64,000 bases of DNA from Trachythela sp. YZ-2020 (GCA_016169945.1 JADLSH010000061.1:1364001-1428000); one strand, 5' to 3'. Positions 45,677-57,949 are shown, counted from the first letter of the stretch. The notes: generated by a model from the sequence alone, not told the origin. Numbers and translations: made by a program.

Positions 45677-46441
45677 TACAGGTGTATGTACCACAGAATA
45701 CCACGGTACCACAGAATACCAGTCTTATTTATTGATCTTATAAAATTTGGAGGAAACATACTATATACTTTATTTTTGTGAATATATATTAGTTTTAGTT
45801 TTAATTGACATATAAAAACAAAAACTGAATATTTTAATTAAAATTCTTTAAAATAATCAGGATTAACAAAAAATAACATTCTATGTTTTTGATACTTTTT
45901 TCCTGCATAATGTCTGTAAAATTCGAAAGTTTAAAAATAAGTTTGCAAACCAGTATAATTTATGTTGATCACTACTTTTCCTATTGCAACACAACAATAT
46001 TACTATACAGGGATCTCACCGAGGAATCAATTTTACCATGGAAAAACTGAATTTTTCAAAATTATTGAAAAACCTGGTACTTTTTGGTTACACCACTGGT
46101 ATAATGCTGTACTGATTTTAGTATTTACCTTTCACTCAATTAAGTTAGCAATATCCTACAGTATTATCACACAACATGACTCACCAAATCCTGGTACAAT
46201 TTGATAAACCGTTGCTTATTTATCTCTGCACTGGTATTCTGTGGTACATTAGTGTTTGTTCCACGGAATGTTCAATTAAAAAAATATTTAAGTCTATGAA
46301 ATCTAGCCCCAAAACCCCCCAGGAAGAAAAAGTATATCGATAAACTATACTAAAAAATATTAAGAAGCCACATTATATATATTTGACAAAAGATATGGAA
46401 TATGTAAATTTTTGCGGTATTCTGTGGTACATACACCTGTA
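45677..46441. mobile_element. Non-autonomous DNA transposon with perfect 26-bp TIRs
   Basis: TACAGGTGTATGTACCACAG plus AATACC at 45677-45702 is repeated exactly in inverted form at 46416-46441. The motif ACCACAGAATACC is reiterated inside (about 45708 and, inverted, 46235). No coding for a transposase was found; small frames inside are not recognisable. Confidence 0.8.
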
Positions 46442-46849
46442 CCATAATCTTGAAAAACGTGTGTACATTTGTACTGAAAATATACGTTTTCTTTATGTTT
46501 TTGTCTGTTTTCGTATGCGTATTTTTAAATGTTTGTCAGCGATGCTTGATTACGCAACACCACTAATCTCAAACTTAGTTCGCAACACTGGAATTTTTTA
46601 TGATTCAATTTACTATGGAGCAAATAAATTAATACGTTATTTTATTAATCTTTAATTGAAATTCTTTAAACTCGGTAGCCATTCAGCGTTAGGAGCTGGT
46701 TTTCAATGGGCCGTGTTTCATACAATGGTACGGTATTAGCTAAAAGTAAAATATTTACAAAGGTTGTGAAACCTACTTACTGATCAGTTTCACACTAACA
46801 ACAGATTATTACAACAATATATATTAAGTGCTTATTTATATTATAATAT

Positions 46850-47345
46850 TATACTAGTTAACATTACGAGGGGTATACTAAATCCCACAGCTTAATCATT
46901 CCTATAGTAACTGATGAGCATTGATTTTACTGCATTAACTGTGGTAATTTCGACATTTTGTGTTAAGTCAGTGAGGAGATTGTTCCATGATTTTGCCGCT
47001 CTGTGGGAAAAACTTTTTAAACAAAATTTGTATTACGTTTTGCTAAGGAAAGTTGACAGAAATTGCTTCTTAAATTGTAAATTTTATTTGAGCAAAGATT
47101 AAACATTTCGGTAAGATAATCCGGCGAATATCTAGTTAAAGCTTTAAAAGTAGCTATATTTTCTCGAATTAATTATGAATGGGTAGCCAACTGAGTTTTT
47201 GAAATATCTCTTGGGATCGTACATCATACGAGTCACCGGTAATTACACGTGCCGCTTTCCTTTGAAGTTTAGACAGCTTTGTTACTTTTACTACCATCAT
47301 TCCAAACATTAGAACAGTAATAGAAATGTGGAATTATAAATGTAT
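46850..47345 (-). mobile_element. Non-LTR retrotransposon 3' fragment (RT thumb)
   Basis: The minus strand reads TFIIPHFYYCSNVWND, KLQRKAARVITGDSYDVRS, EIFQKLSWLPIHN. This is the thumb region typical of L2/jockey-like ORF2, followed by a decayed C terminus ending near 46870. Several stops are present. Confidence 0.7.
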
Positions 47346-47787
47346 TAGAAATACATGCATGCAGTAGCCCCTCGCTTGCCTATAAATGATAATTATATAA
47401 TCAATGAGTATAATCATCGTAATCAACCATGCATAAATATGCTGTAGTAAACCTAGCATGCTACACTGGGCTCTTATCCTAGTGATCCTAACCAAGACGG
47501 GACGTCAGTGAAGCACCAACTGTTCATTCTGTATTTAAATTACAATTTCTGAATTTCAACCATCAGCAGGTAGGGTATAATATATCCCATAAAGATTCTC
47601 TGATTTTGTCAACCTTACAATTTTACCTTGTCAAACTATGGAAGCAGCATTGAGATAATTTTGTAACAGAATTTATTACAACATAACACAATTTAACATT
47701 TATTTAACAAAAGTCTAAATTATAATTATAATAGCCTACATTGATAAAAAATTAATAAATAGTCAAAATATTATTACATTTTGACAC

Positions 47788-48154
47788 AAATGAAAGCGAT
47801 AATAAATGTTTTATTTTATTAGAACGATGTTTCGATGTCATCTTTACATCATTTTCAAGTTTAATTAAAGTTCGTTATTATTTGACTGTTCGTATAGAAT
47901 TCGTATAGGGCTATATATTTATGTGTTTGTCCATTTTGTAACTTAATAGTTTTAATTGTATATTATGTTTAAAATTTGTAACTTTTTCGCGCGCGTCACT
48001 TTATACGTAATATAATGTAATTATTTGCTAACGCCATGAACTCGCTATACGAACAGTCAAATAATAACGAACTTTAATTGAACTAGAAAATGATGTAAAG
48101 ATGACATCGAAATGTCGTTCTAATAAAATAAAACATTTATTATCGCTTTCATTT
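47788..48154. repeat. Foldback repeat with Penelope-type tail
   Basis: The arms at 47788-47893 and 48045-48154 are complements: AAATGAAAGCGATAATAAAT at the left and ATTTATTATCGCTTTCATTT at the right. Both contain GATGTAAAGATGACATCGAA, which resembles Penelope-element tails with a decayed hammerhead (stem II and GAAAC kept, CTGATGA lost). The repeat sits immediately upstream of the LINE at 48376. Confidence 0.7.
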
Positions 48155-48648
48155 ATATTAACAAATAAATAAATTCTAAATAAATAATTTTAAACGATGG
48201 AAACAATTGCACATTCGGGAATTAAATACTGTACAATTTATGCACTAAGATTCCCAAATGTGCAATTGTTAAAATTAGGTGTTCGACCTTGTTTGGCTCT
48301 CTGGGGGCACTTAATGCTGGCGTGCCCCCTCTCGCCACATAACCAGCAAACAACTTTCTATGTCAGTAATTCAAGATGGCGTTGAATCACGTATGGCGTA
48401 TGCTCTTGATTTTATGGATATTTGAAGCTATCTTTGCCGAGTTATCTCACGCAAAGTTCAATAAATCTAAACGTAATGGGCAAAGTGATAGTTTGGTGTT
48501 GAACGTACGTTTGAACAGCGAATTATTCGCAGTGAAACAACCATATACGAAAGTGAAGTACAAGTCAATTGTCTCAGCATATACATCGGGGAAGCAAACT
48601 CTTCGGTTTGTAAATTTCGGTTTGGCTGCGGTCATTTTACAACGCTCT

Positions 48649-48681
48649 GGCGATGTTGCTTTATTAACGAATCCTGGCCCT
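48649..48681 (+). other. 2A-like motif, divergent (GDVALLTNPGP)
   Basis: In the frame from 48376, ILQRSGDVALLTNPGP ends in the canonical NPGP but has two extra residues and no Glu between GDV and NPGP, compared with DVExNPGP. The position, just before the endonuclease, is where 2A motifs sit in comparable elements. Skipping activity is doubtful. Confidence 0.55.
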
Positions 48682-50254
48682 ATCAATACTCAATTGTCAA
48701 AGAAATATCTTCACTTTGGTCAAGTTAACGTTAATGGTCTCAGAAACAAAACAATTGAGATTAAAGATTTGTTGATCGACACTGGAATTCATTTTCTTGC
48801 CATTACCGAAACAAAGTTGGACGACCTAATTCTGGATGGATCTTTAGCTATTGAAGGTTATAAGTTTTTAAAAAAAAAATAGAAATGAACACGGGGGAGG
48901 AATCGGTTTATATTTTAAAGATTGTTTAGTCTGCAGAATAAGGCATGACCTATGTTCGGAGAATATTGAAGATCTTTGGGTTGAAATTAGTAGGCCACAA
49001 GCACCAGCGATGCTGTTAGGAATACTTTATTGTCCCCCAAGCACAAATAGAGCCTATATGACTAACGTTTATGACTCCTGGGAAAAGACCACGGACGAGA
49101 ATAAAGAAACTTACATATTGGGAGATTTTAACAAAAATTGGTTTGATCTAGACGACTCAGCACTTTTAAGATCCTACGCTAACATTTGTTGTGTAACGCA
49201 AACTGTAACTGAGGCAACAAGAACAGTATGTACTGCTCGCTCTGCAACATCTACATGCCTTGATCTCATATTTACAAATTCACCCGAACAAAACATTTCC
49301 ATATGCAAAGTTATTCCAGTTGGTTTCACCGATCACGACCTTACAGTATTGTCTATTTAGACCAAAATTCCCAGGGGACCCTCAAAGGTTGTCTACAAAC
49401 GCAGTTATAAACATTTTTCTGCAGATCAATTTATTAATGACTTAAAACTCGCCCCGTTCTGGTTGGATGGGCTGTCTGATGACCCAAATGAGGCACTTGA
49501 TATATTTCTTAATTTGTTCAGAGACATAGTGGATACCCATGTCCCCATCAGAAAATACACAGTTAAATCCAAACCCGCTCCATGGTTAACCGAAAACATT
49601 CGTGACTTAATGAAGATGAGAAATGCCGCAAAAATCGATGCTAGGATCATTCTGGTTTTACTTCTGACTGGGCGGTTTATAGAAAATTAAGAAACTATGT
49701 CGTTACAGTTAACAGAGGAAGCAAACGAAATTACTTTCTTGATGCCATTAATTATAGCAAAAAAAGATGCGAGGTCTATGTGGAAAACTATAAACAATTT
49801 ATTAGGACGTTCAAATTATTTTGTCCCAACCTATGCGGAGAGTAATGGTGAAATTTACACTAAACCGAAAGACATAGCTAATCATTTCGCGAGGTTTTTC
49901 GCTGAGAAAATTAAAAAATACAGATCTGAGATGTCTGACCCGACAGATATGGAGTACGTAACTAAATTAATTACTGAAATCATGGCTGGTAAAAACTGTA
50001 GTTTTGAATTCTCATTATTGAGTCTTTCCGAAGTACAAAGCAGCCTTGCTAATCTTCCAAATACCAAAGTAACAGGAATTGACTGCATCGACAATTTTTT
50101 ACTTAAAACTGCTTCAGGAATCATCGCGGAACCAATCAGACACATTTTTAACTGCTCATACGCCAAATCAATTTCCCTGATCAGTGGAAAATAGCTAAAT
50201 TACACCCGATTCCAAAAGATAAGAAATTGCGTTTCTGAACACGACATTATCCTA

Positions 50255-51475
50255 ATGAATCAACATGCATACAGATCCAATCATAGCACTGAATCAGCAC
50301 TTATACATATGACTGACAATTGCCTTGACAGCATGGAAAACGGTATGCTAACTGGCGCTATTCTGCTGGACTTTTCAGCTGCTTTTGACCTGGTTGATCA
50401 TAATTTGTTATTTTTGAAATTGAAATGTTATAACTTCTCGGATAGTGCGATTAACTGGATCAGGTCATATCTAAGGGGCAGAACATCAACTGTATACATC
50501 AATGGTGCTTTCTCTAACTCGATCGAAATGACTTGTGGGGTGCCACAAGGCAGCTGTCTTGGCCCGTTACTCTTCAGTTTGTTTGTCAATGACCTGCTAT
50601 CTGTCTTAACTACAGCAGACATTACTTTGTACGCTGCCAGACTTGCACATAATGCCAGACTTGTATCTGACGATCTCCAGCATGACTTATCAAATGTTGA
50701 AGAATGGGTCTCGAAAAATCGGCTAGTTCTTAACGCGGGAAAAACAAAAAGTATCTTGATTGGAAGCCGTCAAAGGGTAAAAGCTGCTCAACCGCTTACC
50801 TTATCCATCAATAGTAAATACGTCAACCAATTTTCATGTGTAAAATTACTGGGCGTTCAGGTTGACGAAACCATTAGTTGGAAGCCACAGTGTGAAGATT
50901 TACTTAAAAAATGTTCGAAAGCTCTTGGTTTGATATTCAGGTTCAGCAAATATATTCCACCAAAAACTCCAAAACTAATCGCTGAGGCTCTTATATTGTC
51001 TGAACTGAATTACTGTACCACAGTTTGGGGATCTGTTCAAAATCAAGAGTTGATTAATAATCTACAAAAACTCCAGAACAAGGCCGCCAGATTGATTCTA
51101 GGCTATAAAGTTGATGAGATTTCAAGGAAAAATCCCCATGATGAAATTGGTTGGTTAACAGTGAGACAGAGGATTTATGTCAGAACCTTAATGACATTGC
51201 ATAATACATTAGTCACGGGGGAACGAAATACAATCTATATGCATCTAAAACCACTTGAAATTATGCATGAATATAACACAAGGTTCTCGTCAAGGTGTCG
51301 AAGAGACAATAAGTTATTAGAAAAACCTAAATTAAAAAAAAACACATTCTTAGCTAGAGCTTTTAGAACTAGGGCTATCGAACTTTGGAATAGTTTGGAT
51401 AGTGACATCAAGATTATATCTTCGAAATCCTCGTTCAAATCTGCTGTTCTTAAACAGCTAGATTGGTTTATATAG
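50255..51475 (+). CDS. Reverse transcriptase ORF of LINE C (406 codons, catalytic box lost)
   Basis: The frame starts in the RT palm (HAYRSNHSTESALIHMTDN). It contains LLDFSAAFDLVDHNLL (first catalytic Asp), the GVPQGSCLGPLLFSLFVNDL motif, LVLNAGKTKSI, VKLLGVQVDETISW and the thumb (ALILSELNYCTTVWGS). It ends IELWNSLDSDI...QLDWFI. Where YADD is expected the sequence is ITLYAARLAHNARLVSDD, so the catalytic Asp pair is displaced or lost. The rest of the frame is open, so decay here is recent. Confidence 0.85.
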   Translation: MNQHAYRSNHSTESALIHMTDNCLDSMENGMLTGAILLDFSAAFDLVDHNLLFLKLKCYNFSDSAINWIRSYLRGRTSTVYINGAFSNSIEMTCGVPQGSCLGPLLFSLFVNDLLSVLTTADITLYAARLAHNARLVSDDLQHDLSNVEEWVSKNRLVLNAGKTKSILIGSRQRVKAAQPLTLSINSKYVNQFSCVKLLGVQVDETISWKPQCEDLLKKCSKALGLIFRFSKYIPPKTPKLIAEALILSELNYCTTVWGSVQNQELINNLQKLQNKAARLILGYKVDEISRKNPHDEIGWLTVRQRIYVRTLMTLHNTLVTGERNTIYMHLKPLEIMHEYNTRFSSRCRRDNKLLEKPKLKKNTFLARAFRTRAIELWNSLDSDIKIISSKSSFKSAVLKQLDWFI

Positions 51476-51600
51476 GTATATGTTAGACAAATTTTAGGAC
51501 CATACCAATGTATTTTATTATTACGTAATCTTTAGGTAATTAAGACCTCGTGTAAACTAGCTTTAGCTAACTGGGGATCTTCTCAAATACAAATACAAAT

Positions 51601-54600
51601 TGAAAAGATAAAATATTATATTAACTGCATGTTGGTTTAGTAATTTATAATCTTAATAATTATGTATCTATATTGCAAGATATTGTATATATTATTATAA
51701 TTTTTTCATTATTTCATTTCCAACACTTAATTGTTCTGACTTTACAGGAGCAAGGCAAGGGATTGTGGTTCAGGGTTTCACAAATGACCAAACAACTAAT
51801 GGCTGATTGATATTTTCAAACAATGCATCTGATAAAGATATTTTTGAGACATGCTGTACCATAGATTATTGTATTGATGAGCTTGGCAATATACTTACGT
51901 GCTCTGCAATTGTTTGACTAGTGGCCTCTCAGGCCACATTTATTGCATCTTCCTAAATTTGATTAAAGTACAAATTAGTCGTGTGTAAAATGAAACTACA
52001 GTAAACAGCATTTACATAAAGAGGTTCTCAGTGAAGGGCTCAAATATGATTAAGATGTCTATGTATAAGGAGGTTCCCATAACTTGTGTATTAATTATGT
52101 CAAGCAATACCGTATCTAGGCCTTCCGGCTTCATTACTGTTTTGTTCTGAAATAGAAAGAAAATGATTAAAATAAAAGGAAGGCCTTTTGCAAGGTCTAT
52201 ATGCTCGAGATTGCATGACTTGATGGGTGGGCAGAGGGTGTTGAAATAGGTGTGTAAGTGGGCTTACGTGGGATGAGAAGGGCAATAGGAAATCAAATAA
52301 TTTATCTTTTTATTGTATTGTTTAGTACATAACAGTACCATCTGGGCCATTGTTGTTCTGTGCAGCGTCTGATAAACAATGTATATCATGTTAGTTATGG
52401 GATTGAATAGAACAGAATAAAGAAAAATAATTGTTGAATGTTATTTAAGAACATGAAATGCAAAGTTTAATGGCCGTACCAAGGTTTAAAACTATATTAC
52501 GAACTGTACCTGTACTATGTCTGTTATCAGATTTGTCATCTAATAAAATCAAACAATCCATTTTTAGTTTATAAGGAAAACCTAAAACATTAGATAATAT
52601 ATCACAAGCATTTGTTGTGTCCATTTCCGGTTCAAATCATACCGTCTAATTAAATGCATTTTTCTCAAAACTTACTTTTGCCCTCACCTTCTGTATAACT
52701 TGCATCTACATTTAATTGAAAAATATTTCATCTAGTTTCTCCATAATATTCCAAATATATAGTACCAAATAGTTATCTGTTATTGTTATTCTATTATAAT
52801 TGGATCATGTACAACATGATTTATCACTTAAGTAATAATATACCACTGTCTTCCTCAGCATGAACATCTAAAAAGAGAAAAGTTACATTTTGGTATTCAT
52901 GTAAGTGGTAAAAGAGGCAGGTACAATAACAAAGCTGAATATAAATACAATTATTAAGCTTTATGTTACTTTGATACAGTAATCTAAGTATGACCCTTTA
53001 ATTTGGGTTTACATGACTGTAGTTTTTCAGGCACAGTGGAGGGGATGCTTGATTACTTCATTCATCTAGAAAAGGGGTGGGTGTTAAAGAGAGGGGGCAT
53101 ATTTAAGATGTAGGCATATTAGAGATATGAATGATAACTGTATGATAATTGTATTGTTTACATACCAAGACGATTTTTTTATTTTCTGCTGTCTGTCATT
53201 AAAACTCAACAAATATAAAATATTTATGGGGTTTGAAAGAAACAGAATAAAATTTAAGTTTTTTAAATTATTTAAGATTCTTTAAGAACACGGGATGTAA
53301 AATTTAATAGATTAATAACTAAGATTTCAAGTGCAATGTATTAATTATTAAAAGGCAATTTAATATTATTTATTTCATGTCAATTTGCTAAATTGCGTAT
53401 GATTATAAAGATATAATACAGAACAATGACTTATAAATAACTTTATCGCTTCCTTTATTTATATGTAACCTCCGGCGAGGTTCTTGTCACGATGAGCTCC
53501 GTTTTCTGTGCGTCAGATCAAAAAACAAGAAAATAAGAGATTATTGATATGAAGCTTGAGCTTTCACGTGCTGAGCAGAATGACCGATCATGCGGCTAAC
53601 CTGGATTTTTATACGCCACAGCCCGTTATCACGTGCATCACATGAAAATCACTCGTGTGTTAAATTACTTGTTTATCAAGCAATTTCACACACGTGCGTG
53701 ACATGCCTACTTACGATAAATAACAATAAATAAATTAAATAATAATAATTAACTGACGAAAGCAATAGAAATTTTATTGGCTCGCCAATAATTCCTTTAC
53801 TGTAGCTTACTTTTTCTCCTTTAATAGATTTCTTGCAGGATACAGTGCATAAAAAAACATTTCAATGAGTTATTATATTAAAACGGTAGTCGAAATTATG
53901 TGTTTACTATTTACACTGTGCGCGTACACTGTATATCGTTTAGGAGAAAATTGTACTTTCAATATACATATTCTTACCTCGAAAATATTTAACTTGTTTC
54001 AAATATCTACTTTAAAAAAAGAAAAGAACATGCAGGCACAGTAAAAACGATAAACTCCCAGAAACATGAAAGTCATCAAATAACTTTCGCGAGAAATGGT
54101 AAAACTGACTGCAGTGACGTCGACTAAAACATATCTTAAAAGTAATTTTGACCAATTTAAATGGTATATTTCACCGTATTGTTATTAAATTTTACTTATC
54201 TGTTCAGAGTTGCAAAGATTAAATTGAAAATATGTAAAAACAGGCACAATTTTTATGTTTAAAAAACTTGCCAAAGTCTACTAGTTGCAGCCTCAAGCAC
54301 GTATCACTCGGATATTTTCCCGCGCTTCCAAGAGCTTGAACTTGCGTGGATCTTGCGTGTGGATTATTTGGTAGCCATAGCAACACTCGAAACATCCACG
54401 CAGTTGAAATCTATATGAAATCGACAAAATTTGAAATAATTATATATCCGAAAGATGTTTAAAAGGGTACTAACTTAGGAATAGGACTGCAACTAACCTC
54501 TTCAAATTTCAAATTGCTTTCCATGTTATTTAAATTTTGTAATCTTTAGATATAACGCGTGTTATTCCATATCATATATTCATAAGGACTTTATACAATG

Positions 54601-54835
54601 TGAACATCCAACCTCAAAAACACAATATAAATAGTATGTCTAGTAACAGGCACCTTTTGACAAATATCAATCTCTAATTGCCTCCTCAAAAACACAATTA
54701 TAAAGGCATAGACCAATGTCAGACCACAGTGATAACACCTCCAAAATTGTGCCTAGTAACATGCCAAATAATTCACCTCTGAAGCACAGAACATGTGCCC
54801 AGTATCTCAGAATTTCAAACACACAAATTCACTAC
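51601..54835. other. Intergenic stretch, nothing recognised
   Basis: Over 3 kb without recognisable gene or repeat. GTAGCCATAGCAAC near 54371 resembles an RFX X-box half. CACGTG-type E-box sequences cluster at 53567-53700. No exon is supported. Confidence 0.45.
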
Positions 54836-55600
54836 TCATTGCTTACTATACTTCTGCATAGTTTTCTCTGCAAGTACTTTAAGACGCTCTTCAGCTTCTA
54901 GCCTTTCCTTCATATTCTTATTCTTCCCGATTGCTTTAAGGCGGTCAAACGTCATTGGTCCAAACAAGATATCATGAATCGATCGTACCCTGGACGTAGC
55001 TACAAAAGTACATCCAGCAACTCTTTCTCCTTTACTTAAATGACGCATAACCTGCTCTAAAATTATTACAGAATCAAATGTCAGATACATACTGTGACCA
55101 CGGTCACTTATTACTGATCCATTACCAGTAATGTACATTGGCCTATCACCTACAGGTGGTAATTGACCAAAATCACCCATTAAAATTATTGACATACCAC
55201 CAAAAGGGACATCTTCCATTCCAGTGCCAGCACGTAGTCTGTTTTTCAGTCATGATAGCATTTTATGCCCAATCATTGACATTTTGTCAATGATCAGATA
55301 CCTCTTACCTTCCAGTCTCAGTTGTAGCCGCTGCAAAGAATCACCCTGTAATTCCCTATATTCACGTGTAGCAGCAGAATGTAGCATTTGGCCATGAATA
55401 CTAAAGGCTGCAATCCCAGTGGTTGCTGTAACAATATATACACTGATCACCTAATACTTGTTTCACAGCACTAATTAAATATGTTTTACCTGTCCCGGCT
55501 GTTCCACAGACAATCATATGAACAGGATCAGGATTATCACCAGTCTGAGATGTGATGATGTCAAGCGCCAGTCGTTGTTTTTCATTCAAAGTCTCCAGAT
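54836..55600 (-). pseudogene. Helitron Pif1-like helicase (internally deleted)
   Basis: Walker A is GTAGTGKTYLI (55401-55589). Motif Ia is VTATTGIAAF and SIHGQMLHS. Walker B reads LIIDKMSMIG, with Lys in place of the Glu of the DE pair. Motif III is GDFGQLPPVGDRP. After ILEQVMRH the sequence jumps to GCTFVATSRVRSIHDIL (motif VI), so a segment between motifs III and VI, with the nucleic-acid contacts of motifs IV and V, is deleted. Stops or frame changes separate the three pieces. Confidence 0.88.
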
Positions 55601-55622
55601 CAACAACACGTTGTTGACCATC

Positions 55623-56984
55623 TTATCGGTCTCCTTGGTGACCAAGTTCCTCAGCATCCTTTCTCTGTTTATATATCCATCCTGGAGCTTCCTTTAGCAA
55701 ATCTGTAGGTACAGCCCTTACCGCTTCAAACCAATCAACTGCTTCACTGTTTGACATCCCTTTACCCGCTTCCTCATAATGTTGGTTGAGTCTGCATAAC
55801 AACATCCAATCATCAACTTCGTCCTCATCATTAGGATCGATTTCACTTTCATCATCATTTTTATCATCACTCTGATCATTTTCATAGCTTTGACCAGAAT
55901 GCGCAGCGTGAACCATTTCTGATTCAGCAGAATACCTAAATACATTCTCTTCAGCAAAATCAGTTTGAAGAAACAAATGATAAGTGTTAATAAACATGTC
56001 ATCACTCTCGTCCTGATTATCCCAACCATTTGACGCGCTACCTTCCCATGGCTTAAACTTTATAAGCTGATATTTGCAGTATTTTCCAAAATAAGGACCA
56101 CCGGGATTGGCTGAAACTTTTGGAAATGTCCTGACAGTGTACGGATTTGCTCGTTTAGTCAATTCACCTCTGACTTTATATTAGTGTACTGCGATGCATA
56201 TTAATTGCATCAAATTCAACTGAGACAACCCAGTATAGCTACAACTCACTGCTGTACGCTCTCCATAATCTTCTAGAACAGATTTCTGAAGTATCTGATC
56301 TCCTTGATTTTCCACATCAAGAATAACCTTCCTGCTGTTTTCTAAAGAAATAATAACAAAACTATATGTGCAGCCTACCAATGGCGGACTAAGTAACATG
56401 TGTGTGCAGTTTCTTGGGCTGCCATATCTCTATCTCCAGCTACTTGGATCATAGCTTTCTTGATGGCTGAAGACACTTGGTCATCATTCTGTAATGAGGA
56501 TACAGCAACTTTTAATATTTCAGAGGAAGATTTTGATCGCGGTCCTCCTTTCGCAGCATAGTTGGCCTTGTATTTTGCACATGCCTTCTCATCTACAATA
56601 GCCTGCAAATCGACATTGGCCAGCCAAATTTCGAGCATGACCCTGTTATGGGAATTTAGCCGTTCGTCATTTCTTTTGGTGTCTAACTCAGACTCTATAG
56701 ACTTATTCTTCTTACCTACAATCTCGTAAGTTAGTGTCGTTGCATCTTCTAATGGTTTTGGAAACCCAAATCTGCATTCTGCGGGTAGGTCCAATCTTTT
56801 CTGTCTCAAATAATAGGCTGGACTGCATCTTGTGTGCCTCTCTACAGTATTAACTAACCTATGATAATCATTATCATGGTTCTCGACCGCTGTGAATTTT
56901 ACAGAAGATTGGTGAGGGTCTGGTACCCTCCAGTATCCATCTGGCAAGTCTTCATTCACTGTTGTCATTAGCCAGTCAACATAC
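55623..56984 (-). pseudogene. Helitron region between Rep and helicase
   Basis: The part from 56984 begins at a probable acceptor and reads YVDWLMTTVNEDLPDGYWRV, CRFGFPKPLED, ANVDLQAIVDEKACAKYKAN and GDRDMAAQETAH. A two-base shift near 56395 moves to MLLSPPLVGCTYSFV (to 56181). A further break leads to 55623-56162 (GGPYFGKYCKYQLIKFKPWE, then an acidic stretch and WMLLCRLNQHY). These match the conserved region found between Rep and Hel in animal Helitrons. Confidence 0.82.
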
Positions 56985-57847
56985 CTTAATTGAAAAAAAT
57001 TAATAAACATAGAGTACATTAAAATATACACAACATCATTCTACTCTCTGTATTCTAAAACGATACTGACTGGAGCGCAATGGGAGAGGATGTAGTATAT
57101 CCCAACACTACAGACCTTTTCATCCAAGATTCACCGTTTTTCAAGTTCACACTATAAACCCTTAGATTCCAACTCCAATGAAACCTTAAATTCCTTAGGA
57201 AATTTCATACCGGCAATTTTGAAGGAAAATTGAAATTTTTCAAAATATTTGTGGTAGCTATCAGATTAGATTCAACAGTGATTGCAACATTTTCAAGAAA
57301 TCTAAACAGCATTTCACATATTATTAATGTGGATCCAAACCATTGAGTCAACACTTACACCTACTCAAAATAGCAGTAATATATTGTACCTGGACATTAG
57401 CTGGACATATATGGTGAGTGTTTTTATACATAATCAATAATGAAAACAAAAAATCACATCTGCATTATCAGACATTTATCATACTAGACACTTCAAACAA
57501 TAGCTTGAAATCGAGACTGACAATGTAATCCAATAAGCAGTCTTTATTGTCAGTAGCGTAGCCAGTCCGCCGATTTAGTCCCGCAATGCAAATTTTTTCG
57601 CGTTCATTGACGGTGAAAATAATGAATTTCTAAAGAAATGAATAATTATAATGATTTGAAATTTGCATAGCGGGACCAAATCGGCGGGTTGGCTCCGCCA
57701 CTGCTTATTGGTAGGCCGAAAATTTGGGAAATATCTATTTTAAGTGTTTCTAATGGAAGTAATATTGAGCACCTCCCCCCCCCCCCCATAGTCGACTAAT
57801 TCACACTTATGTACATCACAATAGTATGTAAAACAATTGGTTCCTAC
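56985..57847 (-). other. Probable spliceosomal intron in the Helitron ORF
   Basis: On the minus strand ATACG|GTAGGAACC and TTTTTTTCAATTAAG|GTATG are a donor and acceptor. Removing 863 bases restores AEKLLIR-YVDWLMTTVN with the codon CGG split across the junction. The conserved helitron sequence is continuous only after this removal. The intron contains a MITE at 57551-57703. Confidence 0.6.
57551..57703. mobile_element. MITE, 153 bp, hAT-like target duplication
   Basis: CAGTAGCGTAGCCAGTCCGC at the left and GGCTCCGCCACTG at the right are inverted, with further pairing of GATTTAGTCCCGC(A)ATGCAAATTT to AAATTTGCATAGCGGGACCA. Flanks are TTTATTGT and CTTATTGG (6 of 8 identical). It lies in the Helitron intron. 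Confidence 0.75.
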
Positions 57848-57949
57848 CGTATTAACAACTTCTCAGCGTCTTCGCCCTCTCTGAGAACATCCTGGAAAAG
57901 GAAATCAAAAGAACCTTGTGACATTTCATTCGTCTAATTCTCTAGCACT

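Larger units (their letters stand above)
48376..51600 (+). mobile_element. CR1/L2-type non-LTR retrotransposon C (nearly full length, defective)
   Basis: A single ORF begins at ATG 48376. A hydrophobic leader (MLLILWIFEAIFA) and a 2A-like motif are followed by the endonuclease (HFGQVNVNGLRNK, LAITETKLDD; to 48882). After a slip in an A-run near 48873 come HGGGIGLYF, LGILYCPP and TYILGDFN, ending with the catalytic TDHD near 49330. The linker is at 49380-50190. RT (50255-51475) is one long frame. The 3' UTR ends with a CAAATA-type short tail near 51600. A deletion between 50190 and 50255 has removed the RPIS block of RT. Confidence 0.88.

Noticed and set aside
53460..53710. E-box cluster as a promoter
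   Set aside because: CACGTG-like hits are few and no transcript or exon is supported nearby.
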